A stretch of 64,000 nucleotides of DNA from Cupriavidus cauae (lineage in GTDB: Bacteria > Pseudomonadota > Gammaproteobacteria > Burkholderiales > Burkholderiaceae), in NCBI RefSeq assembly GCF_008632125.1, contig NZ_VWRN01000045.1:124001-188000 (forward strand). Direction: 5' to 3'. Below, one piece after another: positions 34,627-43,213 of the stretch. The number at the start of each line of letters is the position of its first letter. Position 1 is the first letter of the stretch. The notes beneath the pieces are model-generated. The model saw only the letters and a list, made by a program, of their open reading frames with translations. It made no database searches and had not been told where the DNA came from. The position numbers and the translations under genes were made by a program.

Positions 34627-35211
34627 TTATCCCTTCAGCGCCTTCGGCTCCAGGTGCCACAGCTTGCGGTCGCTGGTCGACACCGCGACCGCACCGTGGG
34701 CCAGCGCGCTGCGGATGTCGTCCTGGTTGCAGACGAAGCCCGAGGTGACGATCGGCGGCAGCCCCTTGCGGTCCGCCTCGGGAAGATGCGCCAGCATCGG
34801 CGCCGGCATGATCTGCACGAGGTTCGGATCGCTCTGCTCCAGCGCCTTGACGCTGCGCGGCCAGGTCGAGCGGTCGGTCACGAAGACCTTCTGCATCGTC
34901 ACCATGCCGGCGCGGTTGGCGCGCTGGATGGTCGCCACGCGAGTCGAGACCAGGCTCGCCACGCCGATGTCGGCCAGGTAGTCGACGCCGCCCTTGTCCT
35001 GCGACAGGCCTTCGCAGCTGTCGATATTGACGATGACGTACTTGCCGGCCTGGGTCAGCGTGGCGACCACCGGCTGCAGCTTGCGCAGCTCGACGTTGGC
35101 GACGATCGACACCTCGGCGGCGCTGTCGACGAAGGCGTCGACCTGTTCGACCCCGTACAGCGTCGCAATGACGGGATGCCGCATCAGGCGTGCACCGAGG
35201 GACTTGTCCAT
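34627..35211 (-). CDS. GlpP-family glycerol-3-phosphate-responsive antiterminator
   Basis: This 194-residue TIM-barrel-like protein matches the G3P_antiterm family: PVIATLYGVEQVDAFVDS at the start, VIVNIDSCEGLSQDKGGVDY, GVASLVSTRVATIQRA, TMQKVFVTDRS, VQIMPAPM and the C-terminal VAVSTSDRKLWHLE. Bacillus GlpP binds glycerol-3-phosphate and the leader mRNA of glpD to prevent termination. Here it is the last gene of a five-gene operon with a GlpD-type dehydrogenase and an FGGY kinase, five bases after the FAD-oxidase stop. Its RNA target could be the leader hairpin at 41514-41542, but that is unproven. RNA-binding antiterminators of this family are uncommon in beta-proteobacteria relative to Firmicutes. 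Confidence 0.85.
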   Translation of the reverse strand: MDKSLGARLMRHPVIATLYGVEQVDAFVDSAAEVSIVANVELRKLQPVVATLTQAGKYVIVNIDSCEGLSQDKGGVDYLADIGVASLVSTRVATIQRANRAGMVTMQKVFVTDRSTWPRSVKALEQSDPNLVQIMPAPMLAHLPEADRKGLPPIVTSGFVCNQDDIRSALAHGAVAVSTSDRKLWHLEPKALKG

Positions 35212-35216
35212 GGCGT

Positions 35217-36767
35217 TTATCGGGCTTCGTGGGAGAGAACGTCGGTCAGGCCGAGCTTCCCGGGGTTCAGGATGTTGTGCGGATCGAGCGCGCGCTTCAC
35301 GGTGGCCAGCAGCGGGAAGGCGCTGCCCAGCGACGGCGCCATATAGGGCGCGCGCAGCAGGCCGATGCCGTGATGGTGGCTCAGCGCGGCATTGTATTGA
35401 ATCAGCACCGCGTTGGCCGCATCCCAGGCGGCGCGATACCACCGTTGCCGGTCCTCGACCGCGACCTCGCCGCGCAGCGAGAAATACAGGCAGGCGCCGT
35501 CGACATAGGCGTGCGACTGGTGCGCGGAGCCGGCCAGCGTGCCGGGCACCGCGTTGATCGCGGCGACCACGTCGCGATAGATATCGGCCAGCGCGCTCCA
35601 CGGCCCGCACATCTCCAGCGTATCGGCGACGAAGCCGGGGCTGCGCTTGAAGCCCTCGGCGCTCTTGCCGGTCAGGTAGCGCGTATCGAGCCAGCGCTCG
35701 AAGATCGCATCGCCGTCCAGCGGCTCGCCCAGCTCGCGGCACACGCGTTCGCTGATCGTCATCACCGCCTCGACGATCTCCGGCGCGCCTTCGTCGGCGA
35801 CCAGCAGCACATTGGTGTCGGGCAGGCCGAACTGCACGCCGCTCTCGAGTTCGTCGTAGAGCCGCAGCGCAGCCGGATTGCCGCCTTGCTGCAGGATCTG
35901 CCGGCAGGCCTCCAGGCCGATCGCGAAAGTCTTGAAGCCATAGGCGATGGCGCGGCCATGGTCCGGCAGCCGATGCAGCTTCAGCCGTACGCGCACGATC
36001 ACGCCGAGCGTGCCTTCCGAGCCGATGAACAGCTGCTGCAGGTCCGGTCCGAGCGCCGCGCGCGAATAGCCGCCGACGGTGACGAGGCGCCCGTCGGCCA
36101 GCACCACGTCCATGCCGAACACCATGTCCTCGATCTTGCCGTAGCGCGTCGACAGCTGGCCGGCGCCGCGGCAGGCGACCCAGCCGCCCACGGTGCTGAT
36201 GGCATACGACGACGGCCAGTGGCCCATCGTCATGCCGTACTCGCGCTGGATGGTCTGCTCGAAGATGTCGCCGAACATGCCGGCCTCGACCTCGACGATC
36301 TGGCTGTCGCGATCGAAGCCGATCAGCCGGTTCATGGCGCACACGTCCAGCACGATGCCGCCGCGCACCGGCAGCGCGGCGCCGGTGACATTGCTGCGGC
36401 CGGCGGACACGGTGACCGGGACGGCGCGCTCGCTGGCGATGCGCATCACCGCCTGCACCTGCTCGACGGTGGAGACGCGCACGATCGCCGCGCGGGGCGT
36501 CGCCGGCTTGCCGGCGGTCTCGGTCATCATCGAACCGGCCCACCAGTCGCGCGTCCACGCGACCACGCTGCCGGTATCGGTCAGCACCTCGTCGGCGGCC
36601 TGCCGCAGCGCCGCGAGCGTGGCGGCGTCCACCGTCACGGCATCGCGCTGCAGGCCCGGCGCGTCGGGCGTCCGCGCGATGGTGGCGGCGTAGCCCGGCG
36701 GCGTGTGCGCGCCGACCACGTAGTTGCCGCGGTTGTAGCCGCGCTTGATGGCTTCCTTGCTGATCAT
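35217..36767 (-). CDS. FAD-binding oxidoreductase, AGPS/GlcD-like (VAO fold)
   Basis: This 516-residue flavoprotein has the FAD_binding_4 motifs VSAGRSNVTGAALPV and ISTVGGWVACRGAGQLS...YGKIEDMV, followed by GSEGTLGVIVRVRLKLHRLP. Its C-terminal domain carries SHHHGIGLLRAPYM, which resembles the HHH motif of alkyldihydroxyacetonephosphate synthase. Family members oxidise D-lactate, glycolate or 2-hydroxy acids, or exchange acyl for alkyl on DHAP. Its position between GlpD and GlpP genes suggests a substrate based on glycerol or glycerol phosphate. The start ATG at 36767 overlaps the glpD stop (ATGA). Exact reaction unknown. Confidence 0.85.
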   Translation of the reverse strand: MISKEAIKRGYNRGNYVVGAHTPPGYAATIARTPDAPGLQRDAVTVDAATLAALRQAADEVLTDTGSVVAWTRDWWAGSMMTETAGKPATPRAAIVRVSTVEQVQAVMRIASERAVPVTVSAGRSNVTGAALPVRGGIVLDVCAMNRLIGFDRDSQIVEVEAGMFGDIFEQTIQREYGMTMGHWPSSYAISTVGGWVACRGAGQLSTRYGKIEDMVFGMDVVLADGRLVTVGGYSRAALGPDLQQLFIGSEGTLGVIVRVRLKLHRLPDHGRAIAYGFKTFAIGLEACRQILQQGGNPAALRLYDELESGVQFGLPDTNVLLVADEGAPEIVEAVMTISERVCRELGEPLDGDAIFERWLDTRYLTGKSAEGFKRSPGFVADTLEMCGPWSALADIYRDVVAAINAVPGTLAGSAHQSHAYVDGACLYFSLRGEVAVEDRQRWYRAAWDAANAVLIQYNAALSHHHGIGLLRAPYMAPSLGSAFPLLATVKRALDPHNILNPGKLGLTDVLSHEAR

Positions 36768-38443
36768 GCTGCATCTCCCATGAGAACGGATTTTTCGAGG
36801 GCAACGGCGTCGAGGTAGTCGCCGACCTGCCGTGCCACGGCCGCCTCGGACAATCCGAGTTCGGCCTGAAGAAGTTGGCCCACGCGCGCGGCGGCGCGGG
36901 CGGAGGCGTCGCGCGCCATCAGGCGGGCGCGCATGCGGCGCGACAGCACGTCGTCGACATTGGCCGCGAGTTCGTGGCGGGCCGCGTAGACGACCTCGGC
37001 CTCGGTGTAGGGCAGGCCCTCGACGATCGGCCGCGCGAGGCGCGGATCGGCCTGCAGGATGTCGCTGACGAAGCGCGCCTCGGTGCCGTAGCGCTCGCCC
37101 AGGTGCGCCGACAGGCCGCCCGAGGCGACGATGGCCTGCGCGTCGTAGCCGGCCGCGCCCAGCAGCCAGGCCGATTTCGTGCGGCATGCCGCGCGCTTGC
37201 CGATGACCTTCTGCGCCGCGTCGATGGTCTGCTCGGCCATATGGCGCGAGGTCGTCAGCTTGCCGCCGACCACGGTCACCAGTCCGTCGTCGGCGATGCG
37301 GATGTCGTGATCGCGCGGGATTTCCAGCGTCTTGCCGCCGGGCGGCGCCACCAGCGGCCGGCAGCCGGCGATGCTGCCGACCACGTCCTCGGGCTGCAGG
37401 TCGGTCTTCAACGCCGAGCGCGCGCCCTCGAGCAGGAAATCCAGCTCTCGGCGCGTGCACAGCACGTTGTCGAGATCGCCCTCGTAATCCTCGTCGGTGG
37501 TGCCGAGGTAGGAGACATTGCCCCAGCGCGTGATGGTGGCGCGGCGGTTGCGGCCGGGCACCGGGATCGTCACCGTGCAGTCGTTGCGGATCTTCAGCCA
37601 GGGGATTGCGACATGCACGCCCTTGGCCGGGCGGATATGCAGCGTCTTCGCTTCGCCGGTCTTGCGGCCGGTCCAGTCGCGCAGCCAGACGCCGGTCGCC
37701 ATCACCACCACGCCGGCGCGCACGCGGATCTCCCGCTCGCCGGCCTGGACGATGGCGCCATCGACCTTGCCGTGGCCGTCGCGCGTGATCTCGGCCACGC
37801 GGGCATGGTTGACCACGGCGGCGCCATGGAAGGCCGCGGTGCGCGCGATATTGAGCGTCAGGCGGGCGTCGTCGACGCGGGCGTCGAAGTACATGAAGCC
37901 GCCGGTCAGGTATTGCTCGTTGAAGGTCGGGCAGTGCGACAGCACTTCGGCCTTGGTCAGCTTCTGGTGCAGGATGCCTTCGCGCCAGCCGCCGGCCAGG
38001 TCGTAGGTCCACAGCAGGCTGTCGAAGGCCTTGGCCAGGCGCTTGTCGAACACGCCGTCGCGCTCCATCACCGGAAACAGGAAGGGCAGCCGCTGCACCA
38101 GATGCCTCGCATTGCGGCGCAGGCGCTGGCGCTCGAGCAGCGAATGGCGGACCAGGCGGAGATTGCCGTGCTCGATATAGCGCAGGCCGCCGTGCACCAT
38201 CTTCGAGGACTTGGACGAGGTGCCCGAGGCGAAGTCGCTCTTCTCGACCAGCGCGACGCGATAGCCGCGCAGCGCGGCATCGAGCGCGGTGTACGCGCCC
38301 GTGACGCCGCCGCCGACCACCAGCACGTCGAACCGCTCGCCTTGCAGCCGGTCCAGCTGCTCCGTGCGATCCAGCCGCAAGGGCTCGGTGCTGGCCATGG
38401 CGGCGCGCGCGCGGCTGGCGCTTCGGGATGGCAGAACCATCAT
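36764..38443 (-). CDS. glpD: FAD-dependent glycerol-3-phosphate dehydrogenase (GlpD family)
   Basis: This 559-residue membrane-associated flavoenzyme oxidises glycerol-3-phosphate to DHAP and passes electrons to quinone. The FAD dinucleotide motif VLVVGGGVTGAYTALDAALRG, the GTSSKSSKMVHGGLRYIEHGN signature region and the C-terminal DAO_C domain (AEVVYAARHELAANVDDVLSRR) are all present. The start at 38443 has an AAGGAG site; Met2 is adjacent. Its stop overlaps the start of the FAD oxidase. It need not be the housekeeping GlpD: the operon has its own kinase and permease, so a glycerol analogue or glycerol phosphodiester breakdown product is possible. Confidence 0.9.
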   Translation of the reverse strand: MMVLPSRSASRARAAMASTEPLRLDRTEQLDRLQGERFDVLVVGGGVTGAYTALDAALRGYRVALVEKSDFASGTSSKSSKMVHGGLRYIEHGNLRLVRHSLLERQRLRRNARHLVQRLPFLFPVMERDGVFDKRLAKAFDSLLWTYDLAGGWREGILHQKLTKAEVLSHCPTFNEQYLTGGFMYFDARVDDARLTLNIARTAAFHGAAVVNHARVAEITRDGHGKVDGAIVQAGEREIRVRAGVVVMATGVWLRDWTGRKTGEAKTLHIRPAKGVHVAIPWLKIRNDCTVTIPVPGRNRRATITRWGNVSYLGTTDEDYEGDLDNVLCTRRELDFLLEGARSALKTDLQPEDVVGSIAGCRPLVAPPGGKTLEIPRDHDIRIADDGLVTVVGGKLTTSRHMAEQTIDAAQKVIGKRAACRTKSAWLLGAAGYDAQAIVASGGLSAHLGERYGTEARFVSDILQADPRLARPIVEGLPYTEAEVVYAARHELAANVDDVLSRRMRARLMARDASARAAARVGQLLQAELGLSEAAVARQVGDYLDAVALEKSVLMGDAA

Positions 38444-38461
38444 GTTGATTGCTTCTCCTTG

Positions 38462-40003
38462 TTATTGGGCCGCGAGGGCGTGGGATTGAGCCACTGCATC
38501 GACGTGCCCGAGTTCCGATGCGATGCGCGCATGCCACAGCGCGCGGCGCGCCTCGCGCTGGTCCGCGCCGATCGCCGGTTCGAACACCGCGTCGGCGGCG
38601 GTGGTGGACCGGGCCTGCTGCAGGTCGTCCCACAGCAGCCCCGACGAGCCGGCCAGGAACGCGATGCCGCGCAGGCTGGCGCGGTCGGTCTCCTTCATGC
38701 GCAGGATCGGCAGGCCGGTCAGGTCGGCCTGCATCTGCAGCAGCGCGTCGCTGCCGGACAGTCCGCCGCCGACCAGCAGGCTCGATACCGCGACGCCGGC
38801 CATGTCGCGGTTGGCTTCGATGCAGGAGCTGACCGAATGCGCGATGCCGTCGAGGATGGCGTAGGCGATCTCGGCCTGCGTGGTCGCCATCGAGATGCCG
38901 TTCAGCGCCGCGCGCGCGGCCGGCTCCATGCGCGGCACGCGCAGGCCGGTCAGCGCGGGGATGAAGGTCACGCCGCCGGAGGACGACACGCCGGCGGCCA
39001 GCGCGCTGATCTGCCGGGCGTCGTCGAACCAGTGCAGCTTGTCGCAGATCCAGTTCAGCGCCGAGCCGGTGGTGGCGACGAAGGTCTCGACCGAGAAGTG
39101 CGACTGGCCGCCGTGGCGGCGCGCCGTCATCGTCAGCGTGCTGTCGGAGCGGCCCATCGCCGGCGGCAGCGTCGGGCCGACGATCAGGTCGACGAAGCTG
39201 CCGGTACCGTGCAGGCACATCGACTGGCCGGCGTCCAGGCAACCCAGGCCCACCGCACCGGCCAGCTGGTCGCCGGCGCAGGCGAGGATCGGCACGTCGA
39301 TCCCCAGCACGTCGGGCCGCGTGCGGCCGAAGTCGTCGGCGTCCTGCCGCAGCGTGGGCAGCAGCTCGGCGGGAAAGCCCAGCGCATCGAGCCAGTCGAG
39401 CCGATAGCGGTGCTCGGCCAGCACGTAGGCGCTGCACGAGGTGGCGTTGGTCGGCGTGGTCACGACGGCGCGTTCGCTCGACAGGTGCCACAGCAGCCAG
39501 CTGTCGATGGTGCCGAAGGCGAGCCGCCGCGCGCGCCACGCGTCGGCGACGGCCGGCGTCTCGCGCAGATGCCGCGCGGCCCACAGGTAGGGCGAGCGCA
39601 CGCCGGCCGGGCGGCCGACGCTCGGCCGCAGCTTCGCATCCCACGCCGCGGCGAGGCGTTCCAGCTCGGCGGCGTAGCGCGTGTCCTGCCACACCATTGC
39701 CGGTACCAGCGCGCGGCCGGTGGCGGTATCCCACAGCACCGCGGTGGCGCGCTGCGTGGCGATGGCCAGCGCCACCACGCGCCGTCCTTCACGGTCCGCA
39801 TTGGCCAGCGTCGCGCGGCAGACGGCCAGGGTCTTGTCGAGCAGGACATTGGCGTCCTGTTCGACCACGCCGGGGCGCGGCGAATCGACGGTCAGCGTCG
39901 TGTATTCCAGGCACGAGACATGGCCATCGGCGCCGACCAGCGCGGCGCGGGTGCCGGACGTGCCTTCGTCGATGGCGAGAATGACGTCGGTGGGGCGGGT
40001 CAT
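38462..40003 (-). CDS. FGGY-family carbohydrate kinase, glycerol-kinase-like
   Basis: This 513-residue kinase has the FGGY N-terminal phosphate loop DEGTSGTRAALV, the substrate-domain segment ATQRATAVLWDTATG-PAMVWQDTR, the GDQLAGAVGLGCLDAGQSMC and GTGSFVDL motifs, and a C-terminal LLVGGGLSGSDALLQMQADL adenine-binding region. Glycerol kinase is the nearest described type (VWQ-R, GDQ-A), but several canonical GlpK residues differ, so a polyol or triose analogue may be the substrate. It lies between the permease (ATGA overlap at 40000-40003) and glpD (18-bp gap). It would feed a phosphorylated product to the GlpD-type dehydrogenase. Confidence 0.86.
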   Translation of the reverse strand: MTRPTDVILAIDEGTSGTRAALVGADGHVSCLEYTTLTVDSPRPGVVEQDANVLLDKTLAVCRATLANADREGRRVVALAIATQRATAVLWDTATGRALVPAMVWQDTRYAAELERLAAAWDAKLRPSVGRPAGVRSPYLWAARHLRETPAVADAWRARRLAFGTIDSWLLWHLSSERAVVTTPTNATSCSAYVLAEHRYRLDWLDALGFPAELLPTLRQDADDFGRTRPDVLGIDVPILACAGDQLAGAVGLGCLDAGQSMCLHGTGSFVDLIVGPTLPPAMGRSDSTLTMTARRHGGQSHFSVETFVATTGSALNWICDKLHWFDDARQISALAAGVSSSGGVTFIPALTGLRVPRMEPAARAALNGISMATTQAEIAYAILDGIAHSVSSCIEANRDMAGVAVSSLLVGGGLSGSDALLQMQADLTGLPILRMKETDRASLRGIAFLAGSSGLLWDDLQQARSTTAADAVFEPAIGADQREARRALWHARIASELGHVDAVAQSHALAAQ

Positions 40004-41463
40004 GGCCGGGACTTCTCGATGGCGGGATTGAGAAAAGGCGAGGGCGCCTCGGTGTCGCCGCGGAACTGCGGGGCATCGGCCTCGTTGTCCGGATGGACGG
40101 CCGTGCGGGTCGGATCCCAGCGGATCGCGAAGCAGATCAGGCTGGCGACCAGCGGCACCACCGACAGGATCAGGAAGGTCTTCTCCAGCCCGTATTCCGC
40201 GCGGAACAGCGGAAACACCAGCAGGCCGAGCGCGGCACCGATCGCGCCCAGCGCGCCGATCACGCCGTTGGCGCCGGCGCGCAGCTCGCTGCGGAAGGAC
40301 AGCGACGACAGGCTCTTGCCGTTGGCGCCCGGGCCGCCGGAATGGAACAGGATGAACAGCGAAGGCACCACCACCGCGACCCACAGCGGCATCTTGCCGT
40401 TGAACAGGCCCAGCACCAGCAGCATCGCGAACACCGCGGCAAAGCCGAAGGCGGAGGCGCGGCGCAGGCCCAGCCTGCGGCCGATGACCGGCGACAGGAA
40501 GCCGCCGACGATGCCGCAGACGTTGAAGACGAGCGCGCCGATGGTGGCGTAGACGAAGTCCTTGCCGAACAGCGCCGCACTGATCAGCGGCAGGTACCAG
40601 CCGATGGCGAAGTACTGGATCGACTGGCCGATCTGCACGGTCGCCGCCAGGATGGTGCGCGGCAGATAGATGCCGCGGAAGATCAGCAGCACATTGGCCA
40701 GCCCCCGCCGCGCCTGGTTCAACACCGGAATGCGTTCGGCCGGCGGTGCCGCGGTGAAGGGGCGGCCGTAGATGCGCGTCATGGCGAGCGCGGCGGCCTC
40801 GAGCCGTTCCTTGCGGGCCAGCCACGTCGGGCTCTCGACCAGGAACAGCAGTTGCAGCACCAGGATCGCCACGCCGAAGATCGCGGTGGCCGCGACCGAA
40901 TAGCGCCAGATCGCATCGCCGACCTGCCACGAGTGGAACAGCAGCGCCAGCAGCAGGTTGGTGCAGACCGCCGTGTACCACATGCCTTGCCAGGTATTGA
41001 GGCGGCTCTTGAGCTTGACCGGGGTGAATTCGGCCAGCACGGCCATCGCGATGGCGAAGTCGATGCCGTAGGCCGCGCCGACGAAGAAACGGCCGACCAG
41101 GATCACTTCAAACGTGGGCGCGAAGACGACCAGCACGGCGCCGACCACGGCCAGCACCTTGGCCAGGATCAGCGGACGCACGCGGCCCCAGCGATCGGCC
41201 ATCCAGCCGCCGATCGGATTGAAGGCGATCGCGACCCACGAGGCGAACGAGGTCAACAGCGCGACCTGTGCCGGCGCGAGCGCGAGATCGCGCGTCATCG
41301 GCCCGAGGCCGGCGCTCAATGCGGAATTGGAAAAGGCGTCGAGAAACAGTCCACCGAGTGCGAGCCACCAGATCAGGCCGGCTCTGCCCCGTATACCCGG
41401 ACAGGAATCGATATAGGCGATGACATCGTCGATGCCACGAAGGCGGATGGCAGGCGCTTGCAC
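40000..41463 (-). CDS. MFS transporter, sugar/metabolite:H+ symporter type
   Basis: This 487-residue protein has 12 predicted helices and sugar-porter-like motifs: GGWMADRWGRVRPLI after helix 2, an AYGIDFAIAMAVLAEFTPVKLKSR segment at helix 4/5 (PESPR-like position occupied by VESPTWLARK later), and a large central loop. It is the promoter-proximal gene of the kinase/glpD operon, so it probably imports the operon substrate. A GTG start at 41463 is chosen because AAGGAG lies six bases upstream; an upstream in-frame TTG at 41502 is less likely. The stop overlaps the kinase start. Confidence 0.86.
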   Translation of the reverse strand: MQAPAIRLRGIDDVIAYIDSCPGIRGRAGLIWWLALGGLFLDAFSNSALSAGLGPMTRDLALAPAQVALLTSFASWVAIAFNPIGGWMADRWGRVRPLILAKVLAVVGAVLVVFAPTFEVILVGRFFVGAAYGIDFAIAMAVLAEFTPVKLKSRLNTWQGMWYTAVCTNLLLALLFHSWQVGDAIWRYSVAATAIFGVAILVLQLLFLVESPTWLARKERLEAAALAMTRIYGRPFTAAPPAERIPVLNQARRGLANVLLIFRGIYLPRTILAATVQIGQSIQYFAIGWYLPLISAALFGKDFVYATIGALVFNVCGIVGGFLSPVIGRRLGLRRASAFGFAAVFAMLLVLGLFNGKMPLWVAVVVPSLFILFHSGGPGANGKSLSSLSFRSELRAGANGVIGALGAIGAALGLLVFPLFRAEYGLEKTFLILSVVPLVASLICFAIRWDPTRTAVHPDNEADAPQFRGDTEAPSPFLNPAIEKSRP

Positions 41464-41513
41464 GGCGGTCTCCTTGAATTGTTCTGTAAGAGGCCGCAGC
41501 AAACTGCACGCGC

Positions 41514-41542
41514 TAAGAGACCATCCTACAGATGGTCTCTTA
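41514..41542 (-). promoter_or_regulatory. Perfect 12-bp palindrome in the leader of the glp-like operon
   Basis: TAAGAGACCATC and its exact complement GATGGTCTCTTA are separated by five bases. The element lies 18 bp downstream of the predicted -10 and 50 bp upstream of the GTG start. No U-run follows, so it is not an intrinsic terminator. It could be a repressor operator or an RNA hairpin recognised by the operon's GlpP-family protein. A partial third half-site (GGCCTCTTACAG on the minus strand) lies at 41485-41496. Confidence 0.85.
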
Positions 41543-41559
41543 TCTGAATCTGCCCGGCC

Positions 41560-41588
41560 AATGTAGGCCGTCGGGCTTGATCAGTCAA
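41560..41588 (-). promoter_or_regulatory. Sigma-70-type promoter of the glp-like operon
   Basis: On the minus strand TTGACT (41588-41583) and TACATT (41565-41560) are separated by exactly 17 bp, a near-consensus sigma-70 promoter. The -35 element is part of a CTTGA-N4-TCAAG dyad. It is correctly placed for the five-gene operon starting at 41463. Confidence 0.75.
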
Positions 41589-41696
41589 GCGGGAAAACCC
41601 TGCCGGCGCCATGTCGGGAACGGCGCGAGAGCCGGGATGTCGATCACATATGGCACGGCTCGGCGGCAGCCGAGATGACACCAGATGGAGGGCGAC

Positions 41697-42062
41697 ATGT
41701 CGCTTCTGAACCAGGAACAACTTGCCGCGCTGCGCGGGCGGCTGGATGCGCGCGAGCGCGAACTGCAGCCGCTCTATCAGCAGGGACGCGATCGTCCGTC
41801 CAGCAACCCGGCCAGGGAGCCGCAGGACCTCGTCGACACCGCCGAGGGCGTCAACGAGGAGCTGGACCGCGCGGCGCTGCAGCAGCACTACCGCGGCGAA
41901 CTGAACGATATCGCGCAGGCGCGCGAGCGCATGGATGCCGGCGAGTACGGCGTCTGCCAGGACTGCGAGCAGGAGATTCCGTACGCGCGCCTGCTGGCCA
42001 ATCCGACCGCGACGCGCTGCGCGCCGTGCCAGGAACGGCGCGAGCGCACGTTCGCCAGCTAG
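41697..42062 (+). CDS. TraR/DksA-type zinc-finger protein
   Basis: This 121-residue protein has an N-terminal coiled-coil region (residues about 5-80, LDARERELQPLYQQGRDRP, ELNDIAQARERMDAGEYG) and a C-terminal zinc finger CQDCEQEIPYARLLANPTAT-RCAPCQ with four cysteines. DksA-family members bind the RNA polymerase secondary channel and modulate initiation, some without ppGpp. This short form lacks the full DksA N-terminus and resembles the many DksA/TraR paralogues of Burkholderiales. The start at 41697 has GGAGG just upstream; an ATG at 41685 is in frame. It is divergent from the glp-like operon and convergent with the old-yellow-enzyme gene. Confidence 0.86.
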   Translation: MSLLNQEQLAALRGRLDARERELQPLYQQGRDRPSSNPAREPQDLVDTAEGVNEELDRAALQQHYRGELNDIAQARERMDAGEYGVCQDCEQEIPYARLLANPTATRCAPCQERRERTFAS

Positions 42063-42082
42063 GGCGGACGAGCGCTCGCCAT

Positions 42083-43213
42083 TCAGGCCACCAGCGGCAG
42101 CGCTTCGCGCATCCGCAGCTCGGCGGGCTTGATCTCGCCGAACGGCGACAGCAGCGCGGGATCGAAGGGACGCGGTGCGATGCCTTGTGCCACGCGCCCT
42201 GGCCAGTCGGGATTGGCCAGCGCGCCGCGGCCCAGCGCGACCAGGTCCGCGCCATCGGCCAGCGCGTCCTGCGCGCGCGCCGGCTCGTGCAGGCCGCCGT
42301 TGGCGATCACGGTCAGATGCGGCGCGGCAAGCCGCGCATGCCGGACCAGCGAGCGCGCGTCGCCGGGGAAGGCCGGCTGCCACGCCTCGAACTCCGTCAC
42401 GTGCAGGAAGTCGATGCCCGTCTCGGCCAGTCGGCCGAACACGATCGCCGCGCCCTCGGCCCCTTCGGCCCATTTATGCGTGAAGTCGTTGACCTTGCCC
42501 TGCGAAATGCGCACGCCGACCGGAAAGCCGTCGCCGACCGCGCCGCGCACGGCGCGTGCGGTCTGCTCGGCGAGCCGGATGCGGTTCCCGATCGGCCCGC
42601 CCCAGGCATCGTCGCGCCGGTTGGTGTAGTCGGTCAGGAACTCATCGAGCAGATAGCCGTTGGCGCCGTGGATCTCGATGCCATCGAAACCGGCGACATC
42701 GCGGGCGAGCCGCGCCGCTTCGGCAAATCCGGCGATCGCCGCGTCGATCTCGTGCGGCGCGATGGCGCGCGGCGTGCGATAGGGCCCCTTGCCGCGATAG
42801 ACGCCCATCTGCATGCCCTTCGGCGCGATGGCAGACGGGCCGACCGTCTCGTTGCGGAAGCGGTTGGCCTGCGACAGCGCGCCCGCATGCATCAGCTGCA
42901 CGAAGATGCGGCCGCCGGCAGCGTGCACCGCGTCGGTGACCGCGCGCCAGGCGCGCGCCTGCTCCATGTCGGTCAGGCCCGGCTGCCCGGCATAGCCCTG
43001 CGCATACGCGCGGTCGGTGTAGCTGCCCTCGGTGACGATCAGCCCGAAGCCGCCGCGCGCAAAGCCCGCGTAGTAGTCCACCATGGTCGGCGTGGGCACG
43101 CCCTCGGGCGTCGCGCTGATGCGCGTCATCGGCGCGACGACGAGCCGGTTCGGCAAGGCGAGGCCGTTGAGGTCCAGCGGATCGAACAGCGTTGGCCGTG
43201 CCTGGGCGTTCAT
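42083..43213 (-). CDS. NADH:flavin oxidoreductase, Old Yellow Enzyme family
   Basis: This 376-residue TIM-barrel flavoenzyme has LPNRLVVAPMTRISATPEGVPT at the N-terminus, FVQLMHAGALSQ, DGIEIHGANGYLLDEFLTDYTNRRDDAWGG and the C-terminal phosphate-binding ALADGADLVALGRGALANPDW. OYE-type enzymes reduce activated alkenes with NAD(P)H; the catalytic HGANGYL region has the His-Asn pair. The start overlaps the stop of the RidA-family gene (ATGA), so the two form a coupled pair. The divergent LysR at 43765 is the probable regulator. Substrate unknown. Confidence 0.91.
   Translation of the reverse strand: MNAQARPTLFDPLDLNGLALPNRLVVAPMTRISATPEGVPTPTMVDYYAGFARGGFGLIVTEGSYTDRAYAQGYAGQPGLTDMEQARAWRAVTDAVHAAGGRIFVQLMHAGALSQANRFRNETVGPSAIAPKGMQMGVYRGKGPYRTPRAIAPHEIDAAIAGFAEAARLARDVAGFDGIEIHGANGYLLDEFLTDYTNRRDDAWGGPIGNRIRLAEQTARAVRGAVGDGFPVGVRISQGKVNDFTHKWAEGAEGAAIVFGRLAETGIDFLHVTEFEAWQPAFPGDARSLVRHARLAAPHLTVIANGGLHEPARAQDALADGADLVALGRGALANPDWPGRVAQGIAPRPFDPALLSPFGEIKPAELRMREALPLVA

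Noticed and set aside
35217..39734. Very long open frame on the minus strand across the kinase, glpD and FAD oxidase genes
   Set aside because: The Arg-rich part is an off-frame shadow of GC-rich genes; true genes with ATGA overlaps and clear domains explain the region.
38462..40003. Xylulokinase
   Set aside because: The neighbouring GlpD and GlpP genes and GlpK-like motifs favour a glycerol-type kinase, though specificity is not proven.
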